A DNA stretch of 64,000 bases from Hymenobacter lapidarius (lineage in GTDB: Bacteria; Bacteroidota; Bacteroidia; Cytophagales; Hymenobacteraceae): NCBI RefSeq assembly GCF_001816145.1, contig NZ_MDZB01000068.1, forward strand, positions 1 through 64,000, read 5' to 3'. The translations under genes were made by a program, and so were the position numbers. Below are positions 1 to 8,990 of this stretch, piece by piece; positions within the stretch are counted from its first letter, which is position 1; each line of letters begins with the position of its first letter. The notes under the pieces were generated by a model. That model searched no databases. It saw only the letters and a list, made by a program, of their open reading frames with translations, and was not told the DNA's origin.

Positions 1-2325
1 CGCGGCAATGAGGGCGGCGCACTGCTCCTGGCTCTTGTTGAGCAGGGAGCTGAGGTAGCCGGTGGGCGCGTACTGGCCCTCGGTCCGGACGTAGTAGCAA
101 TAGGTCTGGCCCTTCACCAGGGCGGGGTCGTTGTCGAGGTAGGTGCCGCCGGTGGCGCCGGTGGGGGCCGTGTTGAGACGCACGTAGGGCCCCGTGTTGC
201 CGGTGCGACGGAAGATTACGGCCGGCCGGGTCGTGTTGTCCCAAGGCACGTTGTAGGTCCACCGCACGGCTACGGCGGTGGCGGCGGCATTGGCGGGCAC
301 GGCCGTGGTCCGAACGCTGCTGGCCGTGGGGGCCGTTTCGCGCACGGGCGGCTGGTTGCTGCCCGTGGGAAAGGTGCGCACAAACTCAATCTTGTAGGTG
401 TACTGCAAATCCTGGGTGTTGATGCCCGTGTCGGTGAAGCAGGTATCGGCCAGCGTGGTGATGGTGGCAATGGTGGTGAAGGCCGTGGGCGCCGGGCCCA
501 CCCCGCGCGACAGCACGTAGCTGGGCACGCCGTCGCCGCCAATGGCTTTGGGCCGCGTCCAGCACACCCCAATCTGGCCGGTGGCGGTGCCGGTATTCTC
601 CACGTCCACCTTCACCAAACGGGTAGGCGCGCCGGGAAAAGCCGCGCACGCCTCGGCCGAGGCAATACTGGCCCCAAATGCGGGCCCGGGAAAATCAGCA
701 TAGATGCGGTAGCAGTAGTTCTGGCCCCGTTCCAGGCCCAGGTTCTGGCCGCCGGCAGTGGTGTTGCTGTCGGTGAAAGTAATGGCAGTAGCCGGCACCG
801 AGGCCACAAACGTGTAGCCTGCCGAGGCCGGAATACCCGTTTCGCAGGGCCCCGGCACAAAGCCCGACGGATTCACCTTGCGGTATATTAAAATGCGCGA
901 CGCGTTGGCGCACTGGTACAGGTTCCAGTCGAGCCGCACGCGGTTGGGGTCGGTGGCCGAAGTACCAATGATGCTGGTGGCGCGCAGGTTCTGCGGCGCG
1001 GGCCCTATCACGGTAATGCGCCAGGTTTTCTCGTCGATGAGCGGCGGGTTGGCCGCCGTCACGGGCGAGGGAGTATCCTGGGCCTTGAACACCACGAGGT
1101 AGGGCAGCCGGGCCACGTTATTGCACTGCGTCTGCCACACAAAGGTGCCGCGCGCCGTGGGCGGCCCCTTGGCCGTTTGGGTAAACGTGGCGGGCGGAAT
1201 AATGCCCGAGTAAGCAAACAGGTCAACCGCCGTTTGGGGACTGGTCGGCGACACGCCGTCCACGGCCGACACCTGGCCCGTCACGGTTTCGCCCGCAATC
1301 ACGCAGATGTCTTCCGGAATGGTGATGGTGGGGCGCAGGTTGCTGGTTGCCGAGACAATAATCTGCATGTCGCGAATCACCTCCCCTATTTTGCGGCGGC
1401 CGGCAGGCGTGCGGCGCCACTCCTCCACCACCATGGCCACGTTGTAGAAGCCCACGGCCACCGGCGCATTCCAGGTAATTTGCCCGGTGTTCACGTCCTG
1501 CACAAAGATGGCCGGCGCGTCGGGAATGCCGCGAGGCGGCCCCTCGTAAGCCACCTGCACCGGTGGGTTGGCGCCGCCTGTAATCAGCGGGTCGTTAGGA
1601 TAGCGGAAATTGGTCACCGTTTGGGGCACGGGTAGGTTGTTGCCGGTACCGCCGGTGCCGCCGGCACAAGGCGGTCCCACCGAACCGTCGATGCCGGCCG
1701 CTACCTGCTGGCTGGTGCGCAGCCGGAAAGCCAGCGAGTCGCCATCGGCATCAAAAGCCGCGGGGTTGTGCAAAAACACCTGCCGCACACCGGCCTTGTC
1801 AACCGCAGGCGCTGTGAGAATGGGCGAGCTGTTGCCGCCCAGCGACGGGTCCAGAGTAAACGTGGTGCTGATGTAGAACGTCTGGGCCAGCGGCCGGTCC
1901 ATGTTCAGCGCATCATTGCGGTTTTCCCCAATGTAGCTCACCGTGTACTGGCCGGCGGAAGGGTAAATGTGCTCGAAATAATAGACGTTGACACTGGTAT
2001 CGGTATTGCCCGGAATGGGCCGGCGCCCGCCCTGGCGCGGCACCCCGTCTTTGCAGCTCGAAACCCCATCACCAAAAAATACCGTGGCAAAATCAGCCAG
2101 CACCGACGAGCTGTTGTCGGTATAAAGCGTCAGCTTGAAAAATACCCGGCGCGGGTTCCGGCCGCTCACCGGCAGCGTCGTATCGGGCCTTACCCGAATG
2201 TCGCCGGCCCGGATGTGCGTGGCCCAGGCCGAAGTGGGGGCCACCGCCATGGCCGCCGCGAGCAGCACCAGCATTAGCGCCCCCCGCACCACGCCACTGA
2301 CCCGAAATAGAGTAGACTGTATCAT
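1..2325 (-). CDS. Large secreted surface protein, N-terminal part (runs off the window)
   Basis: The frame is open from an ATG at 2325 to the window edge, giving the first 775 residues. It begins with a signal peptide (hydrophobic run near residues 12-30 ending in SAWA), followed directly by THIRAGDI. That opening is typical of long Cytophagales cell-surface proteins carrying PKD/Ig-like repeats and often a gliding-motility or Type IX secretion C-terminal domain. The visible part is rich in Thr, Pro and Gly and contains repeated beta-sandwich or fibronectin-like stretches, such as the region with LDWNLYQCANASRILIYRK. No enzyme motif is seen. Export through Sec and then Type IX secretion is an inference, because the C-terminus lies outside the window. 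The exact function is unknown. Confidence 0.8.
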   Translation of the reverse strand, partial: MIQSTLFRVSGVVRGALMLVLLAAAMAVAPTSAWATHIRAGDIRVRPDTTLPVSGRNPRRVFFKLTLYTDNSSSVLADFATVFFGDGVSSCKDGVPRQGGRRPIPGNTDTSVNVYYFEHIYPSAGQYTVSYIGENRNDALNMDRPLAQTFYISTTFTLDPSLGGNSSPILTAPAVDKAGVRQVFLHNPAAFDADGDSLAFRLRTSQQVAAGIDGSVGPPCAGGTGGTGNNLPVPQTVTNFRYPNDPLITGGANPPVQVAYEGPPRGIPDAPAIFVQDVNTGQITWNAPVAVGFYNVAMVVEEWRRTPAGRRKIGEVIRDMQIIVSATSNLRPTITIPEDICVIAGETVTGQVSAVDGVSPTSPQTAVDLFAYSGIIPPATFTQTAKGPPTARGTFVWQTQCNNVARLPYLVVFKAQDTPSPVTAANPPLIDEKTWRITVIGPAPQNLRATSIIGTSATDPNRVRLDWNLYQCANASRILIYRKVNPSGFVPGPCETGIPASAGYTFVASVPATAITFTDSNTTAGGQNLGLERGQNYCYRIYADFPGPAFGASIASAEACAAFPGAPTRLVKVDVENTGTATGQIGVCWTRPKAIGGDGVPSYVLSRGVGPAPTAFTTIATITTLADTCFTDTGINTQDLQYTYKIEFVRTFPTGSNQPPVRETAPTASSVRTTAVPANAAATAVAVRWTYNVPWDNTTRPAVIFRRTGNTGPYVRLNTAPTGATGGTYLDNDPALVKGQTYCYYVRTEGQYAPTGYLSSLLNKSQEQCAALIAA

Positions 2326-2530
2326 ACAGAAACAATAACGAGAAAAGGTGGACGGTTGGGCACTGGGCGGCACCAGCCAAAAAACGGCAACAGGCTAACA
2401 TTGAGCCACCCCAAAGGGTTACCTTATACGCAACGTGCCCGTGCGTGTAAACGATGCGCGCGGCGGATAGATTCATCACGTCGCCCAATGTCCTCCCGGT
2501 ATGCTTCCGGGCATGAATAAGGGCGGTGCG

Positions 2531-2561
2531 TTGTTCGGTTAGCGGGTGGAGCCTACCTTTG
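2531..2561 (+). promoter_or_regulatory. Bacteroidota promoter for sdhCAB
   Basis: TTG at 2531-2533, a 20-base spacer, then TACCTTTG at 2554-2561. This matches the Bacteroidota primary sigma pattern TTG-N17-23-TAnnTTTG and lies 44 bases before the sdhC start. Confidence 0.65.
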
Positions 2562-2605
2562 AGCTCTTTAAACATACCTCTTCACTTCCCCAGTTTGGCT
2601 ACTTT

Positions 2606-3361
2606 ATGAGTTGGATAACAAAAACTTTAACCAGCAGCATCGGCCGGAAGATAATAATGTCCGTTACGGGACTGTTTCTGTGCACGTTCCTGGTAGTTCA
2701 CCTAGTCGGCAACCTGCAGTTATTCAAGCACGACGGTGGCGCGGCCTTCAATGCGTATTCCCATTTCATGGGCACCAACCCCATCATTCGCACCATTGAG
2801 TGGGGCTTGGTATTGGGCTTCGGCTTCCACATTTACGAGGCCTTTGCCCTCACGCGCCGCAACAAGGCCGCCCGCGGCCACGGCTACGCGCAGTGGAAAG
2901 CCGAGCAGAACAGCGAGTGGACTTCCCGCAACATGGGCATCTTGGGCACCATCATCCTGATTTTCCTGATTGTTCACCTCTACAACTTCTTCTGGCGCGC
3001 CCGCTTTGCCGGCGACCTGCCCAAAATGGGCGGGGCCGACTTGGAGATGGCCGACTACGACAACCTGTATTTGGCGGTGGTCTCGTCGTTCCAGCTCTGG
3101 TGGTACGTGCTGCTCTACGTAGCCGCGCAAATCAGCCTGGGCTACCACCTCTGGCACGGTTTCCGGTCAGGTTTCCAGACCCTGGGCCTGAACCACCGCA
3201 AGTACATGCCGCTCATTAAGTACGCCGGCTACGTCTTCGCCGTGGTGGTATCGGCGGGCTTTGCCTCCATGCCGCTGTACTTCTTCCTGTTCACCAACGA
3301 GCGGGGCGACGTAGTTTCGAACGTTCCGGCGTTCATCCAGTCCGTGGCTTCGGCCTTCTAA
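2606..3361 (+). CDS. sdhC: Succinate dehydrogenase cytochrome b subunit
   Basis: This is the membrane anchor of succinate:quinone oxidoreductase (complex II), which takes electrons from the iron-sulfur subunit to menaquinone. The 251-residue protein has about five membrane helices, as in the single-gene B-type (two-heme) anchor of Bacteroidota. Likely heme-ligand histidines lie in VVHLVGN, GFHIYEA, LIVHLYN and GYHLWHGF. The ATG at 2606 (MSWITKTL) is preferred over an in-frame start 60 bases upstream because family members begin just before the conserved SSIGRK segment. It is followed by sdhA and sdhB on the same strand, forming one operon. Confidence 0.95.
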   Translation: MSWITKTLTSSIGRKIIMSVTGLFLCTFLVVHLVGNLQLFKHDGGAAFNAYSHFMGTNPIIRTIEWGLVLGFGFHIYEAFALTRRNKAARGHGYAQWKAEQNSEWTSRNMGILGTIILIFLIVHLYNFFWRARFAGDLPKMGGADLEMADYDNLYLAVVSSFQLWWYVLLYVAAQISLGYHLWHGFRSGFQTLGLNHRKYMPLIKYAGYVFAVVVSAGFASMPLYFFLFTNERGDVVSNVPAFIQSVASAF

Positions 3362-3463
3362 AAAAGTTTGGATTAAACGCCGTAGAATAATTGCCCGGGC
3401 GGCAACACCAGCGGCTCTCAGTTGTTCTATAGGTCAGTAGTCACTCCTTCACTCCGTTTCTCT

Positions 3464-5398
3464 ATGCTGTTGGATTCCAAAATCCCCGAAGGCCCCCTTG
3501 CCGAAAAATGGGAAAAGCACAAGTTCAACGTCAAGCTTGTGAACCCCGCCAACAAGCGGAAATACGACGTGATTGTGGTCGGCACCGGCCTGGCCGGCTC
3601 GTCGGCGGCTGCCTCGCTGGCAGAACTGGGCTATAACGTAAAAGCCTTCACCTACCACGATTCGCCCCGCCGCGCGCACTCCATCGCCGCGCAGGGTGGC
3701 ATCAATGCAGCCAAAAACTACCAGAACGACGGCGACTCCGTGTTCCGCCTGTTCTACGACACCGTGAAAGGTGGTGACTACCGCGCCCGCGAAGCCAACG
3801 TGTACCGCCTCGCCCAGGTATCGGTCAACATCATCGACCAGTGCGTGGCCCAGGGCGTGCCCTTCGCCCGCGAATACGGCGGCCTGCTGGCCAACCGCTC
3901 CTTTGGTGGTGCCCAGGTAAGCCGCACGTTCTACGCCCGCGGCCAGACCGGCCAGCAGCTGCTGCTCGGTGCCTACTCGGCCTTGAGCCGGCAGGTAGCC
4001 TACGGCAAGGTGAAGCTCTACACCCGTTCCGAAATGCTGGACTTGGTGACGGTAGACGGTCAGGCCCGCGGCATCGTGACGCGCCACCTGATTACCGGCG
4101 AGATTGAGACGCACGCGGCTCACGCAGTAGTGTTGGCTACCGGCGGCTACGGTAACGTGTTTTACCTGAGCACCAACGCCAAGTACTGCAACACTACGGC
4201 AGCGTGGCGCGCTCACAAGAAGGGCGCTTACTTCGCTAACCCCTGCTTTACCCAGATTCACCCCACCTGCATTCCCGTGAGCGGCGACTACCAGTCGAAA
4301 CTGACGCTGATGTCGGAGTCGCTCCGCAACGACGGCCGCGTGTGGGTGCCCAAAACCGTGGAAACGGCCGAGCGCCTGCGCAAAGGCGAGATTAAAGCAA
4401 CGGACATTGCCGAAGGCGACCGGGATTATTTCCTGGAGCGCAAGTACCCGGCCTTCGGTAACCTGGTGCCTCGTGACGTGGCCTCGCGCAACGCCAAGCA
4501 GATGTGCGACGAAGGCCGTGGCGTCGGAACCACTGGCCTGGCCGTGTATCTCGACTTTGCCGAAATTATTCAGCGCATCGGGGCCGACGGCGTAAGCCAG
4601 AAGTACGGCAATCTGTTTGCCATGTACGAGAAAATCACCGATGAAGACCCCTACAAGCTGCCCATGCGCATATACCCTGCGGTGCACTACACCATGGGTG
4701 GTCTCTGGGTGGACTACAACCTGCAAACTACCATTCCCGGCCTTTACGCCACCGGTGAGTGCAATTTCTCGGACCACGGCGCCAACCGCCTCGGCGCTTC
4801 GGCCCTGATGCAGGGCTTGGCCGACGGCTATTTTGTGATTCCTTACACCATTGGCGACTACCTGGCGGCGACGGCTCCCAAGCCGGTTGACACCCAGCAC
4901 CCGGCCTTTGCCGAAGCCAAAGCCGGGGTACAAGCCCGTACGGAGCAGCTGCTGGCCATCAAAGGCACCCGCACCCCCGACCAGTTTCACAAGGCCCTGG
5001 GCCACGTGATGTGGGAGTACTGCGGCATGGCGCGCAACGCCGAAGGCCTGCGCTTTGCCAAAACCGAGATTCAGCGCTTGCGCAAAGAGTTCTGGAGCGA
5101 TGTGCGCGTGGCGGGCACCGGCGAAGAACTCAACCAAACCCTGGAAAAAGCCGGCCGCGTGGCCGACTTCATCGAACTGGGTGAGCTGATGATTGACGAC
5201 GCCTTGGCCCGCAACGAAAGCTGCGGCGGTCACTTCCGCGAAGAGTACCAGACGCCGGAGGGCGAAGCTCTGCGCGACGACGAAAACTTCGCCTACGTAG
5301 CGGCTTGGGAATATCAGGGTGAGAACCAGCCTGAGAAACTCAATAAGGAAGAATTGACGTTTGAAAACGTGAAGCTGACCCAGCGCAGCTACAAATAA
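3464..5398 (+). CDS. sdhA: Succinate dehydrogenase / fumarate reductase flavoprotein subunit
   Basis: This is the catalytic subunit that oxidises succinate to fumarate with covalently bound FAD. The 644-residue protein has the dinucleotide-binding motif [19 protein letters not shown] near residue 40. [11 protein letters not shown] supplies the histidine that carries FAD. Further conserved segments are [20 protein letters not shown] and [15 protein letters not shown], which hold the substrate-binding His and Arg residues. The start [16 protein letters not shown] at 3464 is the usual opening in Bacteroidota; a start 42 bases upstream is also open but adds unrelated sequence. It lies between sdhC and sdhB. 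The 103-base gap to sdhB is occupied by an inverted repeat. Confidence 0.96.
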   Translation: MLLDSKIPEGPLAEKWEKHKFNVKLVNPANKRKYDVIVVGTGLAGSSAAASLAELGYNVKAFTYHDSPRRAHSIAAQGGINAAKNYQNDGDSVFRLFYDTVKGGDYRAREANVYRLAQVSVNIIDQCVAQGVPFAREYGGLLANRSFGGAQVSRTFYARGQTGQQLLLGAYSALSRQVAYGKVKLYTRSEMLDLVTVDGQARGIVTRHLITGEIETHAAHAVVLATGGYGNVFYLSTNAKYCNTTAAWRAHKKGAYFANPCFTQIHPTCIPVSGDYQSKLTLMSESLRNDGRVWVPKTVETAERLRKGEIKATDIAEGDRDYFLERKYPAFGNLVPRDVASRNAKQMCDEGRGVGTTGLAVYLDFAEIIQRIGADGVSQKYGNLFAMYEKITDEDPYKLPMRIYPAVHYTMGGLWVDYNLQTTIPGLYATGECNFSDHGANRLGASALMQGLADGYFVIPYTIGDYLAATAPKPVDTQHPAFAEAKAGVQARTEQLLAIKGTRTPDQFHKALGHVMWEYCGMARNAEGLRFAKTEIQRLRKEFWSDVRVAGTGEELNQTLEKAGRVADFIELGELMIDDALARNESCGGHFREEYQTPEGEALRDDENFAYVAAWEYQGENQPEKLNKEELTFENVKLTQRSYK

Positions 5399-5492
5399 GC
5401 TGCAAGCCATAAGCCGCAAGCTACAAGCGTTGTTTCAGTAATATTAATTTCTAAATTAAAAGCTTGCAGCTTGTGGCTGACAGCTTGAAGCT
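5399..5492. repeat. Imperfect inverted repeat between sdhA and sdhB
   Basis: Arms at about 5399-5428 and 5461-5492 are built from repeated AGCTTGCAGCTTGTGGC-like units. They are complementary at roughly three quarters of positions and are separated by an AT-rich loop. It looks like an intergenic palindromic repeat inserted within the operon. Confidence 0.7.
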
Positions 5493-5501
5493 CATAAAAA
5501 C

Positions 5502-6287
5502 ATGGCCGGCTCCAATCCCAACGCCAAACCGATGAACCTGACCCTGAATGTGTGGCGGCAGCCCAACCGCACCACCGAGGGGAAAATAGTGGAGTACAAG
5601 GTGAAGGATATTTCGCCCGAAATGTCCTTCCTGGAAATGCTCGACGTGCTGAACGAAGACCTGCTGCACGCCGGCCAGGACCCGGTGGCTTTCGACCACG
5701 ACTGCCGCGAGGGCATCTGTGGCTCGTGCGACTTGTTCATCAACGGGCGCAGCCACGGCCCCGAAAAGGGTACCACCACCTGCCAGTTGCACATGCGCAA
5801 GTTCTCGGATGGCGACACCATCACCATCGAGCCCTGGCGTGCCAATGCCTTCCCGGTGAACAAGGACCTAAGCGTGGACCGCTCGGCGTTTGACCGCATC
5901 ATTCAGGCCGGTGGCTACGTGAGTGTGAACACCGGCGGTGTGCCCGACGGCAACGAAATTGCTATTCCTAAAGACATTGCAGACCGCGCTTTTGAAGCTG
6001 CTACCTGCATTGCCTGCGGTGCCTGCGTGGCCGCCTGTAAGAATGCCTCGGCAATGCTCTTCGTTTCGGCCAAGGTGTCGCAGCTGGCGCTGTTGCCACA
6101 GGGCAAGCCCGAGCGCAAAACCCGGGTTGAGAACATGATTGCGCAGATGGACAAGGAAGGCTTTGGCGCCTGCTCCAACATCGGCTCCTGCGCCGCCGAA
6201 TGCCCCGTTGGCATTTCGTTGGAAAACATTGCCATCCTGAACCGGGAGTACATCTCGGCCAAGGCTACTTCGAATAACCTGGCCTAG
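5502..6287 (+). CDS. sdhB: Succinate dehydrogenase / fumarate reductase iron-sulfur subunit
   Basis: This subunit relays electrons from FAD in SdhA to heme and quinone in SdhC. The 261-residue protein has the [2Fe-2S] cysteines in [17 protein letters not shown] and a later Cys in TTCQLH. Two further cysteine clusters, [15 protein letters not shown] and [16 protein letters not shown], bind the other iron-sulfur centres. ATG 5502 ([15 protein letters not shown]) gives the expected length. It is the last gene of the sdhCAB operon and is followed 24 bases later by a strong terminator. Confidence 0.95.
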   Translation: MAGSNPNAKPMNLTLNVWRQPNRTTEGKIVEYKVKDISPEMSFLEMLDVLNEDLLHAGQDPVAFDHDCREGICGSCDLFINGRSHGPEKGTTTCQLHMRKFSDGDTITIEPWRANAFPVNKDLSVDRSAFDRIIQAGGYVSVNTGGVPDGNEIAIPKDIADRAFEAATCIACGACVAACKNASAMLFVSAKVSQLALLPQGKPERKTRVENMIAQMDKEGFGACSNIGSCAAECPVGISLENIAILNREYISAKATSNNLA

Positions 6288-6310
6288 AAACCCGGTATTC
6301 GGCTACCCGA

Positions 6311-6341
6311 AAGCGCGACGGTTCTCCGTCGCGCTTTTTTT
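6311..6341 (+). terminator. Rho-independent terminator after sdhB
   Basis: A perfect 10-bp stem (AAGCGCGACG with CGTCGCGCTT) with a 6-base loop, followed by a run of T. Confidence 0.9.
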
Positions 6342-6401
6342 GTTCCACTGCCTCACCATTGGCCACCCCTGAGGTTAGGATGGGCCGGGCTTAGGTGCCA
6401 G

Positions 6402-6668
6402 ATGTTCACCCAGTTCTTTAGTGAGTACGGGGCTGTTTCTGAGCGTGCAGTTTTTTTTGGCGCCCGGCGTACTACCGAGGCCAACCGGGGCGGTATTTTT
6501 GGGCTGAACCAGTCTTTTCAGGCCTGGGCCAGCTTTGCCACGGCGGTGGTTTTCGGGGCGCTTTCGGGGCTGGATTTGCGGCTGCCCTGGGCGTGGTTTG
6601 CGCTGTGTTTGGCGGCGGTGGCGTGGCTGGTGGCCCGCCCGGAGCCCGCCGAAATGGCCGCGGAATAG
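6402..6668 (+). pseudogene. C-terminal remnant of an MFS-type transporter
   Basis: An 88-residue open frame contains NRGGIFGLNQSFQAWAS followed by two hydrophobic helices. This resembles the C-terminal third of a major facilitator drug or sugar exporter, where a Gly-Arg-x-Phe-Gly-x-Asn-Gln segment precedes the tenth or eleventh helix. No upstream transporter sequence remains: the sdhB terminator is only 60 bases away. It is therefore probably a decayed fragment. A small stand-alone membrane protein is the alternative. Confidence 0.45.
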
Positions 6669-6745
6669 CCCCTTTGGCGGCTGGCCCGTAAACTTCACCC
6701 GTTGTTTGCTGTTGTCTGCTTGCTTCTTACAATTATTGCTCTGTT

Positions 6746-7273
6746 TTGATAACCCTCCTCGTCGGCACTAACCGGCCCAATTCCCGCGCCCGGCGCGTTG
6801 CGACCTACTACACCCGCCTGCTAACTACCCTTGATGCCGAAAGCCAGATTCTGGACCTGGCCGAGTTGCCGGCTGACTTTATTGCGTCGGCCCTGTACGA
6901 GAACGCCGGTACCAATCCGGCGTTCAACAAACTGGCGGGCTTGCTGGATGCCGGCGATAAGCTGGTTATCATCACCCCCGAATACAACGCGTCCTTCCCC
7001 GGCGTGCTCAAGGCGTTTATTGACGGCTTGCCGTACCCCGGCGGAATCAGAGGTAAAAAAGCTGCCCTGATAGGACTGAGCAGCGGCGGCCAGGGTGGTC
7101 TGCTCGCCATGACGCACCTGTCTGATATTCTGATGTACCTGGGCACAACCGTGCTGCCCCAGCGCGTGCGTCTGCCCTTTATCGACCAGGATTTGAACGC
7201 GGAAGACGGGCTCAATCACGACCTTTCGGAGCTGTTGCTGCGTGAGCAGGCGGAGGCGCTGCTGGCACTTTAG
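6746..7273 (+). CDS. NADPH-dependent FMN reductase family protein
   Basis: A flavodoxin-fold NAD(P)H:flavin or quinone reductase of the SsuE/ChrR-like family, 175 residues. Family features are the FMN phosphate loop VGTNRPNSRARRVA near residue 6, TPEYNASFPGVLKAFIDGL near residue 77 (the PEYN motif), and a Gly-rich segment LSSGGQGG near residue 112. The start appears to be TTG at 6746, since it places the first beta strand (ITLLVGTN) at the N-terminus and no ATG or GTG fits. It is probably cytosolic, and the substrate is not evident. It converges with the DUF2062 gene. Confidence 0.85.
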   Translation: MITLLVGTNRPNSRARRVATYYTRLLTTLDAESQILDLAELPADFIASALYENAGTNPAFNKLAGLLDAGDKLVIITPEYNASFPGVLKAFIDGLPYPGGIRGKKAALIGLSSGGQGGLLAMTHLSDILMYLGTTVLPQRVRLPFIDQDLNAEDGLNHDLSELLLREQAEALLAL

Positions 7274-7313
7274 GCAGCCGCGTTTCCATCCGGCAGCCGT
7301 TCCGAACTATCGG

Positions 7314-7859
7314 TTATTGGCTTTGCTGGCGCAAAGCCCTGCGTTTGGCCATCCGTCGAAATGCCGGGCGCAGCGAGAAATACAGAATGGCTACCACCGG
7401 AATCGAGCCGAGCAGCCAGATAACCATGGCGCCTACCTCGGCGCGCCACAGCAACTGCAGGGCCCCGCGCCAGTCGTTGGCAAACAGGTACCGGATGTGC
7501 TCCAGGGTCAGCTCGTTTTCCTGGGTGTTGCCCATCAGCCGGGCGCCTTGGCGCAGCAGCGGAATAATGATGAGCAGCTGCAGAGGCGTCATGAGGTGGC
7601 TGATGAGCTGCAGGGCGGCCACGTTCAGGCGCAGGCGCAGGGCCGCCAGCGTGGCCACCGTGGTGATGGCCCCCATCAGCGGAATGGCCCCGATGACCAC
7701 GCCCAGCGCCACGGTCAGGGCCAGCTGCTCGGGCGAGAGGCCCTGGCGCAGCACGTTTAGCAGGGGGGCCAGCACGCGCCGGCGCCACCAGCTGGCAGGC
7801 GACGCGGGTGCTGCTACTTCAGGAGTTTCCGAAACGGGCGGGATGGCGGGACTGGGCAT
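7314..7859 (-). CDS. DUF2062 membrane protein
   Basis: This 181-residue protein has the DUF2062 signature: RQGLSPEQLALTVALGVVIGAIPLMG and then LRLRLNVAALQLISHLMTPLQ, with two to three membrane helices. DUF2062 occurs alone or fused to glycosyltransferases and its role is not established. The start MPSPAIPPVSETPE at 7859 was chosen because upstream sequence in frame is arginine- and cysteine-rich and overlaps the promoter region of the divergent YihY gene. It shares a 90-base divergent intergenic region with that gene. Confidence 0.8.
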   Translation of the reverse strand: MPSPAIPPVSETPEVAAPASPASWWRRRVLAPLLNVLRQGLSPEQLALTVALGVVIGAIPLMGAITTVATLAALRLRLNVAALQLISHLMTPLQLLIIIPLLRQGARLMGNTQENELTLEHIRYLFANDWRGALQLLWRAEVGAMVIWLLGSIPVVAILYFSLRPAFRRMAKRRALRQQSQ

Positions 7860-7890
7860 TGGAGGGCCGGAGCCGGGGCCCCTATCTTCG
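7859..7890 (+). promoter_or_regulatory. Promoter for the YihY/BrkB gene
   Basis: TTG at 7859-7861, a 21-base spacer and TATCTTCG at 7883-7890, a one-base variant of TAnnTTTG. It precedes the start at 7950 by 59 bases. Confidence 0.5.
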
Positions 7891-7949
7891 CCAGACGCGG
7901 CCCGCCCACAGCACAACGCTACTGGCAGCCGCTCCGGCTTTTCTTGCTG

Positions 7950-8900
7950 ATGACAAAAGTAACCCCGCCCGCTGAGTTGCCCGGACCCTGGTGGCGCGAG
8001 CTCCCCATTTTGCTGCACCGCGCCGGCCGCGAGCTGGGCGCCAACGACCCGCTCCGACTGGGTGCGGCCACCGCGTTTTTCACATCGTTCGCGCTGCCGC
8101 CCATCCTCATCATCCTCATTCAGGTGCTCAGCTCGCTTTACCCGGCCTCGCTGGTGCGCATGATGCTGCTGGCCAAAATCGGGGATTTGCTAGGGGCGTC
8201 GGCGGCCGGGCTAGTGGCCCAGATAGTGCAGAACGTGGCCGACCCGGAGCGCAGCCGCCTGGTGACGTGGGTGGGGTTTGCGTTTCTGCTTTTTGTGGCT
8301 ACTACGCTGTTCACCGTCATTCAGCACTCCCTCAACCAGCTCTGGCAGATTCGGCCGCGACGCGGCGCCGGCAAAGTATCGCAGGCGCTGGCGGAACGAG
8401 TGCGGTCGGGCGGCATTCTGGTGGCTACGGCGCTGCTGTCCCTCATTGCCTTTGCGGCCGATGCGGCCCTGGGGCTGTTCGCCACCGCCGTGCGGGACTT
8501 CGACGCCACGTTTGTGTACTACTTGGTCCGGGCCATCAATGCCACCATAGGCTGGGCCATTCTGGCGGTGTGGTTTGGCGTCACGTTTCGCACGCTGAGT
8601 TTGGCCAAGGTGCCGTGGCGGGCCGTCACGCGCGGGGCGGCGCTCACGGCGCTGCTCATCAGCCTGGGCGAGGTGGTGCTGGGCCAGCTGCTGGTGGCGC
8701 GGGATTTGGGACCGGTATACGGGCCGGCCTCGAGCTTGGTGCTGGTGCTGCTCTTTGTGTTTTACTCGGCCATGATATTCTACTTTGGGGCGGCTTTCAC
8801 CAAGGCCTACGCCCACCGCATCGGACTGGATATTTTGCCCAAAAAGACTGCCGTGCGCTACCGCCTGGTGAACGTGGCTGAAGGGGAAGAAGGGTATTAG
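7950..8900 (+). CDS. YihY/virulence factor BrkB family membrane protein
   Basis: An inner-membrane protein of 316 residues with about six helices and the family pattern: an N-terminal segment LGAATAFFTSFALPPILIIL, then ATTLFTVIQHSLNQLWQIRP, and a C-terminal segment SSLVLVLLFVFYSAMIFYFGAAFTKAY. Despite old names (ribonuclease BN, BrkB), the molecular function of this family is unsettled. ATG 7950 (MTKVTPPAEL) was chosen over a TTG two codons upstream. Confidence 0.88.
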   Translation: MTKVTPPAELPGPWWRELPILLHRAGRELGANDPLRLGAATAFFTSFALPPILIILIQVLSSLYPASLVRMMLLAKIGDLLGASAAGLVAQIVQNVADPERSRLVTWVGFAFLLFVATTLFTVIQHSLNQLWQIRPRRGAGKVSQALAERVRSGGILVATALLSLIAFAADAALGLFATAVRDFDATFVYYLVRAINATIGWAILAVWFGVTFRTLSLAKVPWRAVTRGAALTALLISLGEVVLGQLLVARDLGPVYGPASSLVLVLLFVFYSAMIFYFGAAFTKAYAHRIGLDILPKKTAVRYRLVNVAEGEEGY

Positions 8901-8954
8901 GAAACGTAAGTTGCGGATTCCTTGGGCTGGCGCGCGTCTGCGGCAAGTTGCCGC

Positions 8955-8986
8955 TTGGCCTGCCCTTTCTGCATCCGTTACCTTTG
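8955..8986 (+). promoter_or_regulatory. Promoter abutting the DEAD-box helicase start
   Basis: TTG at 8955-8957, a 21-base spacer and TACCTTTG at 8979-8986. The GTG start at 8991 begins four bases later, where transcription should also begin, so a leaderless mRNA is predicted. Confidence 0.6.
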
Positions 8987-8990
8987 TGCG

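Noticed and set aside
3449..5419. Minus-strand frame of about 656 codons across sdhA
   Set aside because: It mirrors sdhA codon for codon, whose protein is unambiguous; the antisense product has Val/Gly/His-rich low-complexity composition.
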